From Bisporella sp. PMI_857 (taxonomy: Eukaryota > Ascomycota > Leotiomycetes > Helotiales > Helotiaceae): a DNA stretch of 32,466 bases. The notes beneath the pieces were generated by a model, which was not told where the DNA came from, ran no database searches, and was given only the letters and a program-made list of their open reading frames with translations. The position numbers were made by a program, and so were the translations under genes. Numbering within the stretch: the first letter of the stretch is position 1; the number at the start of each line of letters is the position of its first letter. This document shows, one piece after another, positions 19,050 to 30,800 of this stretch. The stretch spans positions 1-32,466 of the forward strand of contig JAJSPD010000182.1 of the NCBI GenBank assembly GCA_021307315.1. The letters are read 5' to 3'.

Positions 19050-22000
19050 CTAACGATACCATCCTAGCCCCTCACGATGTTTTTCAAATTTGATCCTTTT
19101 CAGGCTCTTTGTAAAGATATCGGCTGTGTTCTCTTCTGACTTGATATAGCACAGCTTGATTTTACCGCTTGCCAGGTGATCCCTTATGAAATGATGGCGT
19201 ATGTCGATATGCTTAGTACGAGCGCTGTACTGAGCGTTCTTTGCCAAATCTATTGCTCCGTTGCTATCCATATATATAGGAATAGTACCCATTTCTATTC
19301 CCAGATCCTTGAGGAACTGCTGCACCCAAAGTGCCTCTTTCACTGAGTTCCCTACGGCCACGTATTCGGCCTCTACAGTACTGTTTGCAACCGTTTTTTG
19401 CTTTGTAGAGCTCCATATTACAGCACCTTCGGCCATCATCACTACCTGGCCGCTTGTCGATTTTCTATCGACTTCGTCACCTGCCCAGTCAGAATCGCTG
19501 TAAGTGCGTAAAGTGCCGCCTGCTGCCCTGTATAGGATACCCCAGTTCACTGTGTCTTTAAGGTATCTCAAAATCACCTTTTGCGCTTTGTGGTGCTTGA
19601 CTAGAGGAGCATGGTTGAATCTCCCCAAATAAGAGACTGCCTGAGCAATATCAGGCCTAGTTCCTAGAGCCGGCCAGCCTAAAGCACCTTCAATTTCCTG
19701 ATATAGTTGCTTGTCAAACGGTTCCGGCTTTCTACTCAGCTTTTCAAACATTGGCCTATCGACTCCTTTGCAGTCATTTAGGCCATATTTCCTAATGATT
19801 TTCTGCACGTACGCTTCTTGGTTAATGAAAATCGATCCGTCAGGTAAATGATGTATTTCCATGCCTAGCAATTTCCGCACTTTGCCCATATCGACCATAT
19901 TGAATCGGTTTGCCAACTCTATCTTCAGTAGGCTGATTTCGTCGATTCTAGGCCCTACAATAAGTAGATCATCGACGTACACAGCGATGATAATAGGCCA
20001 ATTTCCGTCAGTTGATACCTTGATAAAAACAGAAGGGTCGCATGTAGATGCCCTAAATCCTTGATCTAGTAGAAAGTTGTAAAGTACTTCGTACCATACT
20101 CTAGGTGCCTGTTTCAGCCCGTATAAGCTCTTCTTGAGCTTCAGAACAATATCAAGCTTGTCTGACTCCTCTAAGCTCATTCCTTCTATAGGCAGTGAGT
20201 TAAGCCCTTCTGGGGCTCCATCCAGATCTCTTCTTCCAGATCACCATACAGAAATGCTGTTTCTACATCCATTTGCTCTGTTTCAAGCTTGTTGCGTGCT
20301 GCAAGAGCCAATAGGATCCTTACGCTGGCCAATCGTGCTACTGGTGCGTATGTTTCGAAATAATCACGGCCATACTCTTGAGTAAATCCTCTGGCCACCA
20401 GTCGAGCCTTAAACCGCCCATCTGCCTTGATTTTGAATACCCATTTACAGTCGACAGTCTTGTTATGGAACTTGGAATCTCTGTAGTACTTTTCCCAAGT
20501 TTTGTTCTTCAAAAGGCACTTCATTTCTTGATGTGCGGCCTTAAGCCACTCCTTGCTTTGAGGACTATCCATAGCTTCTTGCCAGTTCTTAGGCTCTACT
20601 ATCTCTGGCATCTCAATAGCCATATAGCTTTCATGAGCTCTGTCTTGTGTACTAGGTCCGCCTTCAAGGTCGTTTTCTTCATTTTCTTCAGCACTCTCAG
20701 TAGTGCTATCAGCGTTCTCTGATTCCGAGTTATAGAGTGTTTGGTCCCCTGTATCGGCCACAATCCAGTTTCCTCTGATTCCATTTGCTTCGTCGTACGA
20801 GACGTTTTCTAGTTCTGGATCATAAACACCCCCTTCCCAGGGTTCCGCGCTAGCATCATTTTGTGGCTCCTGATTGGCTGCATCCTCCCGGTTAGCGGCT
20901 GGGCCTTCCTGATCAGGCCTAGGCTCTGTTCTTTCAATAGGGGTTTGGATGAAATGGTGATATCCCTTGAACTTCCTAATGTACGTTCCTCCAGGTATGT
21001 CTTCATTCACAACCACGTGATTGCTAGAGACTTCCTTTTTTTGTACTGGATCATAAACAAGGTATCCTGAGCCTGAATAGCCGATCAGAATCCCCTTGAA
21101 GCCCCTGGGCAACAGCTTGTCTATGCCTTTCTCCTTAGGGATCGTTACAGTGACGTTACTGAACCATACCCTCAAATGTCTGGTCTCTGGCTTGACCTTC
21201 CACCATACCTCGTACGGTGTCATGCCTATTGCTGGCTTGTATGACCTGTTCATAGTGTAAAAGAAAGTGTTTGCTGCATCCTCCCAGAACTCTAAAGGTG
21301 CTTCAGCTTCTATAAGCATGCACCTGACGCCTTCTACCCAGGTTCTATTTAAGCGCTCTGACAGCCCGTTTTGCTCTGGGGTGTAGTACGTCGTGTAGCC
21401 TATTATAGTGCCTCTGTCACGGCCCTATTTGGTCAGCTTTGACCTAAACTCAGGCGCTGAATCGCATCTCAGCTCCTTGATCTTGCCCTTCGTCTGGGTC
21501 TCATAAATATTTACTATATCCTCTAAATATGGGAGGAATCCTTTCCTGTCAGGCATGCCTCTAAGCTGTTGCATGCCCTTTTCACTCCCTGTGAGCGTTA
21601 TCACGTACAGGTTGCCTTGCCGCGAACGCACTTTCGCAGGACCCCATATATCCATATACACCACTCCTGGCCTAACTTCCTCAGCCGAGAGTGAGCTCAT
21701 ATGGGCCCTATGTGCTTTGCCTAGCTGGCAAACCTCTGAACAAGTTTCTTTTGTGGAAGTATCTACTTCTTCCATTCCTCGTACATGATCCTTTGTCTTG
21801 GCCAAGTACCCGTAGTTGATGTGGTTGAACCTTCTATGCATCAAACTAAGCTTTTCTTTTTGCTTCGAAGTAGCCATATACATAGTTCTGTTCCGATTCT
21901 TCAGGCGAAACAAGCCTTTTCTGTAATCCCGATATGCAACTACGCTTTCTTTAGCAGGATGCCGAATGACAGCCAGGTCCTTCTCAAACGTAACCTGGGC

Positions 22001-23122
22001 TCCTTTGTCAGTCAGTTGTTGCAACGATACAATGCAATTCGACTCGAATCGCTCCAAGTATAAAACCTCCGAAAGCTCGAGGTCTACTGGGCCCTCTTGG
22101 CCAACAGTCTGAATAACAACGGAGCCTATTCCTGTTGCTTCCACTACCGTATTGTCTCCAATAGTGATGTGAATAGGCTGTATTTCTCTGAACGTACAAA
22201 ACGTCGATAGATCACCAGTTATGTGATCACTTGCTCCAGAATCAAGGAACCACTCAGGTGCCTGAGAATCACTTATAGGCCTTCTAGCCATATAGCCAAC
22301 CTTCCGTGGGCTTTCATTCTCTTCTTTTGCCTCCTTGGTATCGCTCTGATCCTGGCCGCTGCCTGATTTTTGCTCTTCACCCTTTTTCTTTCCTTTCCTT
22401 TTAAAGGGAAGCGGATTTTCAATAGTCTTCGAGCAATTCCTAACAAAATGTCCTTTTTCGCCACAGTTGTAGCACGTGACATTGCTCCTGTTTGCAGCCA
22501 TAGCGTGATGCCTTCCCGTACCACTCCTTGCTTCCTGTTCTTTCAGCGAAGCTTTTTCTCCCAAAAGAAGAGTTTTGACTATCTCCACATCTCCGCGATG
22601 TGTATTCGCAATAGTCCTGACTGTTGAGTAGTCACGCGGTAGGCCTCTCAAAATAGCTCCTGTGTGGCTGACGGTACTGATATCGCCACCGCAAGCCTTT
22701 AGCTCGCTGACAATCTTTTGAATACGCGTCAGGTACGTCAGCATGCTTTCTCCTGATTCCATGCTTGTAAAATCCAGTTGTGCCAGTAACAGACCTTGTT
22801 GATTGGCTGCTTTGCTCTCAAAGTATGCCTTAATAGCATCCCATACTTCCTTAGCTGTTTTGAGAGTACTATAGTCAGGCCACACTTCCTTGGAGATAAT
22901 CAACCTCAAAGTATGATAAGCGTCTTTGTATTTGAATCGTTCTTCTTCTTTGGCATCAGTAGCTTGTACAGTTTCGACGTACATCCATTCTCTGCGTTGA
23001 TACAATACCGATTCCGCATCATCTTTCCACGTATAGTAGTTTATGTGCGTAAGCTTAGGAATCTTGATTCCTCCAATTGTAATTGTATCAACTTTTGTCC
23101 CCATACTGCTTTCAATTGACAT
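19050..23122 (-). pseudogene. Copia gag-pol polyprotein, interrupted twice
   Basis: Reads from ATG at 23122. Gag with CCHC knuckle CYNCGEKGHFVRNC (residues 217-230); protease WFLDSGASDH (D294); GAG-pre-integrase HHCC (H429, H434, C461, C465); integrase Asp in VVYMDIWGP (D491) and LRCDSAPEF (D554). An in-frame TAG at 21425-21427 (likely Trp or Gln originally) then splits the integrase; the frame continues with YTTYYTPEQNGLSERLNR, holding the catalytic Glu. The RT begins KTVDCKWVFKIKADGRFKAR and reaches WMEP at about 20220, where loss of one C in a C-run shifts frame. RT resumes with KKSLYGLKQAPR, YVDDLLIVG and ends in RNase H (SDSDWAGD, EAEYVA, DSNGAIDL, HIDIRHHFIRD) at 19050. Length and order are those of intact copia polyproteins (about 1350 residues). 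Confidence 0.92.
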
Positions 23123-23159
23123 CTTGTCTGACGTGAGTGATCCGTTCCGAAGTTGATTG

Positions 23160-23191
23160 AGCGCTGTCGAAGCTCACCGGGCTTCATAACC
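23160..23191 (-). promoter_or_regulatory. Copia primer-binding site, half-tRNA(Met) type
   Basis: Next to the 5' LTR, the plus strand reads AGCGCTGTCGAAGCTCACCG then GGCTTCATAACC, which resembles a tRNA-Met from D-arm to anticodon arm (CAT in the loop). Copia-group (hemivirus) elements prime from a cleaved initiator tRNA-Met in this way. The match was judged from memory of tRNA-Met and includes an extra T in the loop. Confidence 0.55.
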
Positions 23192-23421
23192 TGTTCAAAT
23201 AGAAGGAGAAAGTCACGTGGCCTTCAGAGAGTATAGGGAAAACGAGTATCAATTGCTGAAGGTTGTAGAACCTAAACTACAGGAGATAATCCCTCTACTT
23301 ATAGAGATACGATACTCACATGTCATCACACTGTTGCCTACCGTTGCCTACCGTTGCCTACAGGTGCCTACCGGTGCCTACAATAGACTAGGTATGATCC
23401 TTAGACCTAGCCTGTTCAACA
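23192..23421 (-). repeat. Copia 5' LTR
   Basis: 230 bp, identical to 18797-19026. Being the 5' LTR of a minus-strand element it should carry the promoter; no TATA box is obvious. Confidence 0.92.
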
Positions 23422-23426
23422 TATGT
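23422..23426. repeat. 5-bp target-site duplication of the copia element, right copy
   Basis: TATGT. Removing copia with one copy restores the MULE transposase frame (ENIAETGP). Confidence 0.9.
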
Positions 23427-25528
23427 TTTCAGGTTCTTGAATAGAATTTAATTAAAGAGCTGAAAACACAGTTGAAGCAGTAGATTGAAAAGGAAAAGAA
23501 GTATGCTCTTGGACCACCCTTTAAATATTCATTGGGCATTGAAAGCTAGCTCTAGTGTAGCCTTGTTGTTTGCAAAGCCCACATCGTCGTACGCGCTCTT
23601 CTGTAGCTTCAAAGCCGGAAGGCAGTCTTCTAGTACTCTGAGTTCTCGAAAAGGCCGTTGAATAGCTAATAACTCGAAGTGGCTCAAGAATTGGTTCCGA
23701 TAGTGCTATATATCGATCCCAGTGCCAGTGCGGATGAAAGTCTTTTGAAAGAAAAAGTACTTTTAGTTTTTCTGCCTCCTGAACTTTATAGCCACAAAGC
23801 AGACCAGTAATAGCTGTAAAAACGCCTGTACAAGCCTCAAGAAGTCGCTTTAAACTTATATAGTGGTCTTCAACTAGTCGAATTGCTGTATTTGTAATAT
23901 AGCTAAAACAAGCGTGATATATAGCTCGATCAAAAGTCAAAAGTGTTTTTATTCGCTCTCCTGCCGAGATTTCTTTAAAATTCTGGATCTGATTTGCTAC
24001 TGCTTGTTCAATTGAACGCCAAGTAGTTAAAAGATCTCCTTGTGAATTAGATATATAGCACTTAAGTAAAGCATGTGCAGATTCGACACTATATAATAGT
24101 TACTATACTAGTTACTACAAAACAAAATATCAACTACTTACCGAGATGTAACGGTTGCTCCAAAGTGGAGATATTGATTAGTCCAAGCCTGAACTAAAGC
24201 TTCAACTCGACCTGGTTTTAGCCAGGTTGTTTAAACATATCGAGCACAAGCTTTATACTCTGGTGTATCCGAATAAGTAGTCAAAAATTGACGTACTCGA
24301 GAATGATATTCAGAAATAGTAGGAAATCGCACATGTTTTGCCATGCTTGAAAGAAAGTATTATAAGCTTCTACAGTGCCGAATTCAGCTCTGCAGTGCTG
24401 CTGGATATTCTTATTAGCATGCCAAAAACACAATAGTGCCGAAGAATCTGAGAAAACTGTTAAAATTGCATTTCGAAAAGCTTGATCGCAATCAGTACTA
24501 ATTGAAGAAGGAAAAACACCAATTGCTAGTACAATTAATTCAAAAAGTCCTTTTGTTTTCTGTAAAGCCTATTCGTACGTTTCTTCCGACTAGCCAGAAA
24601 AAAAAGCAAAAGCAATAAAAAAGCTTTTGCTATTGTGATCAATACCAATTATATCCATAAAAGGCATATCGAATCGATTAGTGCTGTAAGTATTGTCGAT
24701 TATAAAAATATCATAGTAAAATTGCAAATATCGTATTAACTCTGGGCAAGCAATCCAAAGACCAAGCAGTCGATTAGTGCTTTCTTTTTTCAATATTTCA
24801 TGTAATATTCCTTAATCGTGAAGATACTGAACTAAAGCTTCGGTTGAAGAACGACCCTAGCGGAATTCTCGACGAAATTCAGCGTTTTGGTTATATATGT
24901 CGCGTGGTATTATTGGTGATTCGGGAGCTAGCTAGCGAAAAAAAGTAATTGTTTGCCTAAGCTGTACACCAGCCTCAAATAAACGCTGAGCTGTATTTTG
25001 TACATCAATTGAAAGATGCCGATGCGAAAGATATGCCGCTGAACTAGAGCTAAAAAAGTGATTATATGTTGCGTATATAGTTCCAGCTCGATATTTAACC
25101 TCCCACCCTAAGCCGTTAAGTGCTTCAACACCAAGAACTGAAAATTGGCACCCTGTACCGCGAAATTGAGTTGAACGCACTCCTTGGGATCTTGATTCAG
25201 TAGAAGGCCAGCGATCACACGTGTACGTGACTTTTAGGCGCCCCGAGCCTGTACGCGTGCTTCGTCGTACAATAAACGCGTATCCACGTGACTTTAACCA
25301 GGCTTGGATCGCTTCGAGCAGAGCTTCTTTCGTAGGATATATTGCGAATGGTGGAAGTGCCAGTGAAGTAGAGCTAGCTCGTTCTTAAGCAGGTTCTAAA
25401 ACAGGATCTAAATCTAAAAGTATGTTAGCTAAAGTAAGCAAATAAGTAAGTTAAAAAAGTGGAATTAACTCATTTTGCTTAAGTTGATCAAAGTCGCAAA
25501 AGTGTAATATTCAAAGCTTGAATTGATC

Positions 25529-25677
25529 GAATTGAGGGAGTGTTCAGTACTAGGAGTGGTAGAGTGGTGGTGCCGAAAAGGGAAATAGGGGTTGTGCTTA
25601 GTAAGATATACGCCCCGGCGTACATATACGCCCGGCGTATCCGTATCCGCCCCCCGGGGGTAGGTGTACCGGGACCC
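25529..25677 (-). repeat. MULE right TIR
   Basis: 149 bp, uninterrupted version of the terminal repeat, ending GGTGTACCGGGACCC. An open frame across it (25488-25691) is just the repeat and not a gene. Confidence 0.9.
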
Positions 25678-25686
25678 TTAAGAATA
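25678..25686. repeat. 9-bp target-site duplication of the MULE, right copy
   Basis: TTAAGAATA, same as 10949-10957. Confidence 0.92.
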
Positions 25687-25743
25687 CGCACTGCTTAGTC
25701 AGAATACGGCGTAACATGGCGTAATACGGCGTATTACTGTACC
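25687..25743. repeat. TACGGCGTA-rich tract, right part of the element split by the MULE
   Basis: Contains AATACGGCGTAACATGGCGTA and ends GTACCACC. The motif GCTTAGTCAGAATA here is the inverse of TTCTGACTAAGC in the MITE arm, hinting at a shared MITE family. See 10890-10948. Confidence 0.4.
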
Positions 25744-26400
25744 ACCAAATAAGGCTGAAATAAAGGCGCTCGTTAGGTGTAACAATCGAAAATAGAAAGC
25801 TTGCTTTGCAATTCTATAAGTTATCACGTATTTATATGGGGGCCAGCCCCCAAACCCCCGATCCTCGCTGCGCTCGAAAGATTTACAGCTGGCATTTGGC
25901 CTGTAACAGCTTGAACCACAAGAACAGGAACAGGAACAGGATCCAGCACAAAACTAAAACGTAGCATAAACGTAGCATAAACGTAGCATGTTCGAGTATA
26001 CATCGGTAGGCTGAAGCATCCGCGTTATACGTTAATTAGTTTGTGATATTTGGTAATGTGCTTCTATACGGATATTATGCTTCTCTAGTTACATGACTGG
26101 CCACTTATTCGCATCACGTGATATTTTGACATACGAGAGAAACCAACCTTACTATAACCGTCCTTTCTCTTATACGTACTCTTATACGTACTCGCCTCGA
26201 GTACTGAAGTAATAAACGTTTATGATCAGTTAGATCGAGCTTTTCTTTTAAGCGTTTGCGCTATATGTCGTGGCATCACGTGACTCACTTTATAGCTTCG
26301 AGAGTAAATATTAACTTGCTTAGCCAGCGATAAAATATCGACTTCATTACAACTTCTCCTTTATCCTTTTCCAACCTACAATTTTACAATAACAACAATA
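25744..26400. other. Intergenic sequence with short tandem repeats and a GC hairpin
   Basis: No gene recognised. Contents: hairpin GGGGGC-CA-GCCCCC at 25838-25851 followed by AAACCCCCGATCC; three hexamers GGAACA (about 25922-25940); three copies of a 12-mer AAACGTAGCATA (about 25956-25989); two copies of TCTTATACGTAC (about 26168-26192); two TCACGTGA-like palindromes (about 26125 and 26274). Confidence 0.5.
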
Positions 26401-27474
26401 AAACAACTTTCAGAAATTTCGATCTTTTTCAGAAAAGTATTTCGAGGATCTAATTAATCCTTTATTCGATTCTTAGTTTTTAGATTTGCTCGCGAAAACT
26501 AAATGCTAACTGTTTATCTTTAGATCGATTCTTTTTTTTACACCGAACTTTTTATACGAACCTTTTATATAAACTCTTTATACGAACTTTTATGCTTCGA
26601 ACTTTATGCTTCGACTGTATTGAATGTAATAGCAACAAATAAGCATTAGCATAAGAAAATTGAAAAGTATATAAAAGTATTTTTTTTTGTAACGCTTTCA
26701 ATACGTTGACGTTGCGTAAATCGATCTTATAATCGGCTTTTTTTTTCACTTTTGAATCACGACTTTATCAAGAACAGTTTCGTTTCTTTCCGAATATTAT
26801 GCAAGTTGGTGGATAAAGTGAAACTGTAGCGCTAGCAAAGTGAAGCTGTAGCAAAGCTGCGCTAGCAAAGCTGCAACGCAAGAACTATAAATAGGCCAGA
26901 TCTCCCTTTTTTGATCTTATTGCTAACTGTTGCTTATAGCTTTTCTTTTCAATTTTCAAAAACCATTTTCGAAGCTTTTTCAACTTTACAACTCTATAGC
27001 TGTCGATATAAAGCAAAGCAAAGTCGTTTTTTGCTTTCCGTTTATATTGCTAATTACTAGCACTAGAAACAGCTTTCATTTTTTTATTAAACTTCGAATT
27101 TTTTCGTACAAAGTAAAGCTTTACAACTATATAATTGAGTATAAGTCAAAGCTCGAACAAAACAACAACATACTTTTTTTTTTTGAATAGTTCTTCGAAT
27201 TCAAATAAAGCAATATAGTAAGAATTTTTTGTAATTAACAAAGTCGATACATGCTTTTAACGTCGTTGTAATACGTGCAAGCTGTAGCGTCGAGCGTAAG
27301 TTTAAAAAGACTTGACGGATTTGAACTTAGCGCGACTATTGCAATCAAACTGTACCGGTTAGCTTTAAAAACGTACACGTTTCCGCTTGTACTGATTTTC
27401 TTTTTTTGACTACAGTCACTAAGTAGTTTTCGGGTTTTTCCGCTGTTTTTTCAAGTCGGAAAGCACTGCTAGTA
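26401..27474. other. AT-rich, RIP-like sequence; no gene recognised
   Basis: Short degenerate repeats (TTTATACGAAC, 26545-26600; GCTAGCAAAG, 26830-26870). A TATAAATAGG box at about 26886 followed by a pyrimidine-rich stretch resembles a promoter or LTR start, but no downstream gene is visible. Confidence 0.45.
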
Positions 27475-27850
27475 TAAGTTTTCGCTATTGCTTTGATTGT
27501 TTTTTAGTTGTAGCGATTTTTTACTTGTACTTTACTTGCTTAGCGGTTATAAAAAAAATACACTTACTCGACAGTTTGCTTAGTATACACACACTGTAAC
27601 TAGCTTAAAGTGTTTAACGTGTTGTTTTTAATAGCAGCGTTAAAGTTGTTCGGTTTTAGTAGTCGTGCAATTGTTTTATAGTTAATAAGATTTTTACTCG
27701 TAGCTTATTTTGTCTGTTATGCTTTCGCGCTGCTTTTAGCGGCAAAAGCAGAGATTTAACTACTAAAAGTTTGTTTAGTGTATTGCATTATAAGCAAGTT
27801 TTAAAGTGTTTTAACGTGTTGTGCTTTTAATCGCAGCAGCGTTAAAAGTC
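27475..27850 (+). repeat. Diverged tandem duplication of about 190 bp
   Basis: TTAAAGTGTTTAACGTGTTG at 27605 recurs as TTAAAGTGTTTTAACGTGTT at 27801, each followed by a GCAGCGTTAAA segment and preceded by a GTTTGYTTAGTRTA segment about 30 bp upstream. Units are spaced about 196 bp. Divergence is mostly C/T and A/G, as after RIP of a tandem repeat. Confidence 0.55.
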
Positions 27851-30800
27851 CAAGTAACTGCATTACGTGTACATTTGCTTAGTAAAGAATAGCTTGTAGA
27901 TTATCGATTTTATATTATACTGATTAGATCTGGACCTAGCTTTTTTGGCTTCCGGCTTTTAGTACTAGCTTTTCTAAAACTGGATTTGGAACTAGATTCT
28001 AGAACTGGATTCTGAACTGGATTGTAGTTCCGTTTGTAACGTTGATATACTGACTAATACAGCTACGTTTCAACACTTATTTTAGCAATTTAACATTGTT
28101 AAAGCTTTTACTTCTTGGCTTATTTATAAGGATTGCGTACTATTTGTCGGTGCGATAGTTGCGAAAGCTTTTTTTTTGCATTTATAAGTGTTTAAGCTAC
28201 AGCTACGACTTTTACTCAAAAACGAAGTGCTGAATTGTGCGCGTTCTGGCTCACGAAAAGCAGAAATAAAAAACTGTAAAAGTAACCGTCGCTAAGCCGG
28301 TAAGTAAAACGTATAGTAGTTGGTAACAACTGCTGTCGACGACCGGTTTAAGACTCGTTGCATCGTCGGCTAAAACTTACTTTTCTAGAAAAAGGTTTTT
28401 AGGCTAACGGCACATCGATTTGTTCGTTATTAAAAAATTGTACAGTTGTATAACAAGCAATTGAAAAGTTAGAAAAATTATAAAATAGTAAAGCTAAAAA
28501 ATAAGTTACAAACAGCTTGTGTTTTAAGTAGTTATATTAACTAAGCAGTTCTATAAGCAAAATCTAGCTTTCGATTTTTAAATACAAATAATTTTTTGCT
28601 TCGAAACTGTTTAAAATCAAACAGCTTTCAAAAAGCAATCTGTTTAAAGTTTTTACTCGTAAAACTGCAACATATAAAAAACCGACACAATGCTTTTTTT
28701 AATTCAAGTTTAATACAGCTTAAAAAACGTTAGTTTTGGCTTTTGTGAATCGTAATAGTATATGCTAGCCGTATCGGAAACTGCGTACAAAAACAGGAAA
28801 CGCTTTTGTAGTTATACGAATAAAAAAAAAGTAATACAGGCACGATTCGGGCGGACAGTCTAGAAAATCCGGGCCGGTATACGTGTTAAAACGAACGAGC
28901 AATATTAACGGCATAACTGTAAAAGGATTTGCACCGGTAAGCTAAAATATATTTACAATAGTACTTATAAAGCTGTTAACTAAGCTATGTTCGGTCTATA
29001 AATTAGCTGTAACATAACACGAGCGTCGATACATATATACAGCTTTAGTGACAAATTATCGGCTTTATTTTCGGTAGTTTAAGCAGTATTACGGCTAGTA
29101 TGCCGAGCTGTAATTTTAATAACAGGCTGTTGTAATACAGCTAAAAACGTAAAGTTCCGTTCCGCGACTTTGTGCTTAGTGTAATAAAGCCGCAAAGCTG
29201 TCGTAAAACTTTAGACTTCGGCTGCAAAAAGCGTATTTGCGATACGTTGCAAAGCAGTTTTAGCTAGCAATTGACAACTAAAAACTCGTAACTTATTTAA
29301 AACAGCCCGAAACTTAGTTGAAAGATCGTTTTTTTTTTGTTGCTACATAACTTTAGTTAGCCGAACAAATCGATTAAATTTTCGATATAAACTTTAGCTT
29401 TTAATAGCATAAAGCGCAGTTGGAGTAGCCGAAATGTACAGCGGCTTGTTTTTTACAAATAGTAATTGAAAGAAATTTTACATAATAAAACGTTTAGTCC
29501 GCCGAAAAAACGTATGCTCGAAAAAAAAATCGCTCGTAAACGATCGTTAATCAGTAATAAAGTTGTCAAATCTATTATAAACTTTTTATCGATAACGAAA
29601 AATCGACAATACTGAAACTAACATTGCAAAGCTTGTAAAGTCGACGTGCTTATGTCCGAAATTTTGCTGTTAACTAAAAGCCGAAACAAGCTATGTAAAG
29701 TTTGGCCGACAATATTAAAAGCGGCAATACCGGTAAAAGCGCTTCGAAATACCGGATTGCTTTTTTCAGCTTTAATCGCGAGTTTCTGAAAACGAGCACA
29801 CAGTTTTAAAAGTGTATACGTTTTTTTAGTTTCGGCAAACTCGTCGATATTTAATAGTAATTAAGCAAGCGCAAGCTTTTGTAATACTGCTGCACTAAAC
29901 TCGTAAGCGTATTAAAAAACAACTATATAATAAAGCTTTAGCTGTTCGTATTTAGCTTTCGGGCGAAAAATCAACTGTAACAGTTTGTACAGTTTAATGA
30001 CTATTTTTGAACTGTTTCTATATGTCCGGGCGTATATTGCAGCGATTAATATGTATAACTAGTTATATTGCTAATTAAGTAAACGTTGACTTAAGCTAGT
30101 AGTGTCAATTTGTGTAAATTATAACTTAAGCGCCGGCGAGCTAAAAGCTTAAAATTATTAACAAAGCATCGCTTTTTTTTTTTTTTTTTTAGTTTAATAT
30201 CGCTGTTATCGGACTTCGAGTTTTCGTTAAATACCGGGTCGGTATAGTAGTCCGAAAAATAAAAATGCGCTTGTACACAAGCCGAAAACGCGTTGCTGTA
30301 AAACGTGTAAATTTGCTTGTTAACCGAAAGTAAGTTATTTTATTCTGTAAACGAATAATGTAATATAAGCTTTACTCGGCAATAGTTCGTATACTTAAGC
30401 GAAGCAAAGTAGCTTAAATACTGTAAATAATAGTTAATAACACGAAATTTAGCTTCGAAGCCGGCGTAACTACTTGATTTAATTTAATTCTGTAAACACT
30501 TAAACAAAAAAAAATTAACAAACGCAAAATCGACCGAATCTTAACGCTGTTTTCGATATCGCTGTAAAATAAACGCTGCGCAAAACTTTTTTAGATTAAA
30601 GAATATTAAATCTTTTTGTTGCTTTTCCGGGCGGCAGTCAAAATTTACAATTTGCTGAATAGATTTTTGCACCGGAAGCTTTAATAAATATAAAATACTT
30701 TTTGCGCAAACTAGTTACGCTTTCTAATTAGTTTATTAAGCAACCGAAAAACAAAAAACAGCAAAAAAGCGCAGTTATTAATATACGGAAAAATTTAGCT

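Larger units (their letters stand above)
18797..23421 (-). mobile_element. Ty1/copia LTR retrotransposon, full length, inserted in the MULE transposase
   Basis: Two identical 230-bp LTRs (TGTTCA...TGAACA-type TG/CA ends) in direct orientation, TATGT duplication, and the copia domain order gag-PR-IN-RT-RNase H on the minus strand. 4625 bp. The coding region carries one nonsense and one frameshift lesion, so it needs help to move or is a misread active copy. Confidence 0.93.
18204..25495 (-). pseudogene. MULE transposase, RIP-damaged and split by a copia element
   Basis: Minus strand; the copia insertion with one target copy (18797-23426) interrupts one frame, which rejoins exactly when removed. 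N-terminus (25390-25200): AIYPTKEALLEAIQAWLKSR then RLKVTYTCDRWPS, the FAR1/WRKY-like binding domain of fungal MULEs, with an HNH-like YNHFF and HRHLSIDV at 25075-24990. Catalytic core: DNTYSTNRFDMPFMDIIGID at about 24680 (first Asp of DDE, usually DGTYKTNRY), TDCDQAFRNAI at about 24500 and LLCFWHANKNIQQHC at about 24410. C-terminal zinc knuckle CGLCKQQGYTRASFQCP near 23535 has His changed to Tyr. A C-terminal extension continues past copia with WTIEEIQAWLDWGEKEQEEV at about 18380 and GHRELWNRIAAEV before the stop at 18204. More than ten stops, largely CAA/CAG/CGA derived. Confidence 0.85.
10958..25677 (-). mobile_element. Mutator-like element (MULE), non-autonomous now, host of three nested elements
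   Basis: Termini GGGTCCCGGTACACCTACCC / its inverse are bounded by the TTAAGAATA duplication. The right TIR (25529-25677) matches the left one over about 149 bp once the nested insertions at 10985-17393 are removed, with about two mismatches (both C/T) and one 7-bp indel. The transposase is on the minus strand (18204-25495) and is RIP-damaged. Without its passengers the element is about 3.7 kb, close to known fungal MULEs such as Hop. Passengers: copy B (10985-16555), MITE (16563-17384), copia (18797-23421). Confidence 0.9.

Noticed and set aside
20180..20230. Programmed frameshift in copia RT
   Set aside because: It falls inside the conserved RT block (WMEP / PEGL) where copia elements have a single frame; one missing C in a C-run is simpler.
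10958..25677. Whole nest as a Starship giant element
   Set aside because: No DUF3435 tyrosine-recombinase captain seen, and the 9-bp duplication with long TIRs and a MULE transposase explains the boundaries.
25488..25691. 67-codon frame (-) across the right MULE TIR
   Set aside because: It is the terminal repeat itself; Arg/Gly-rich translation without motif.
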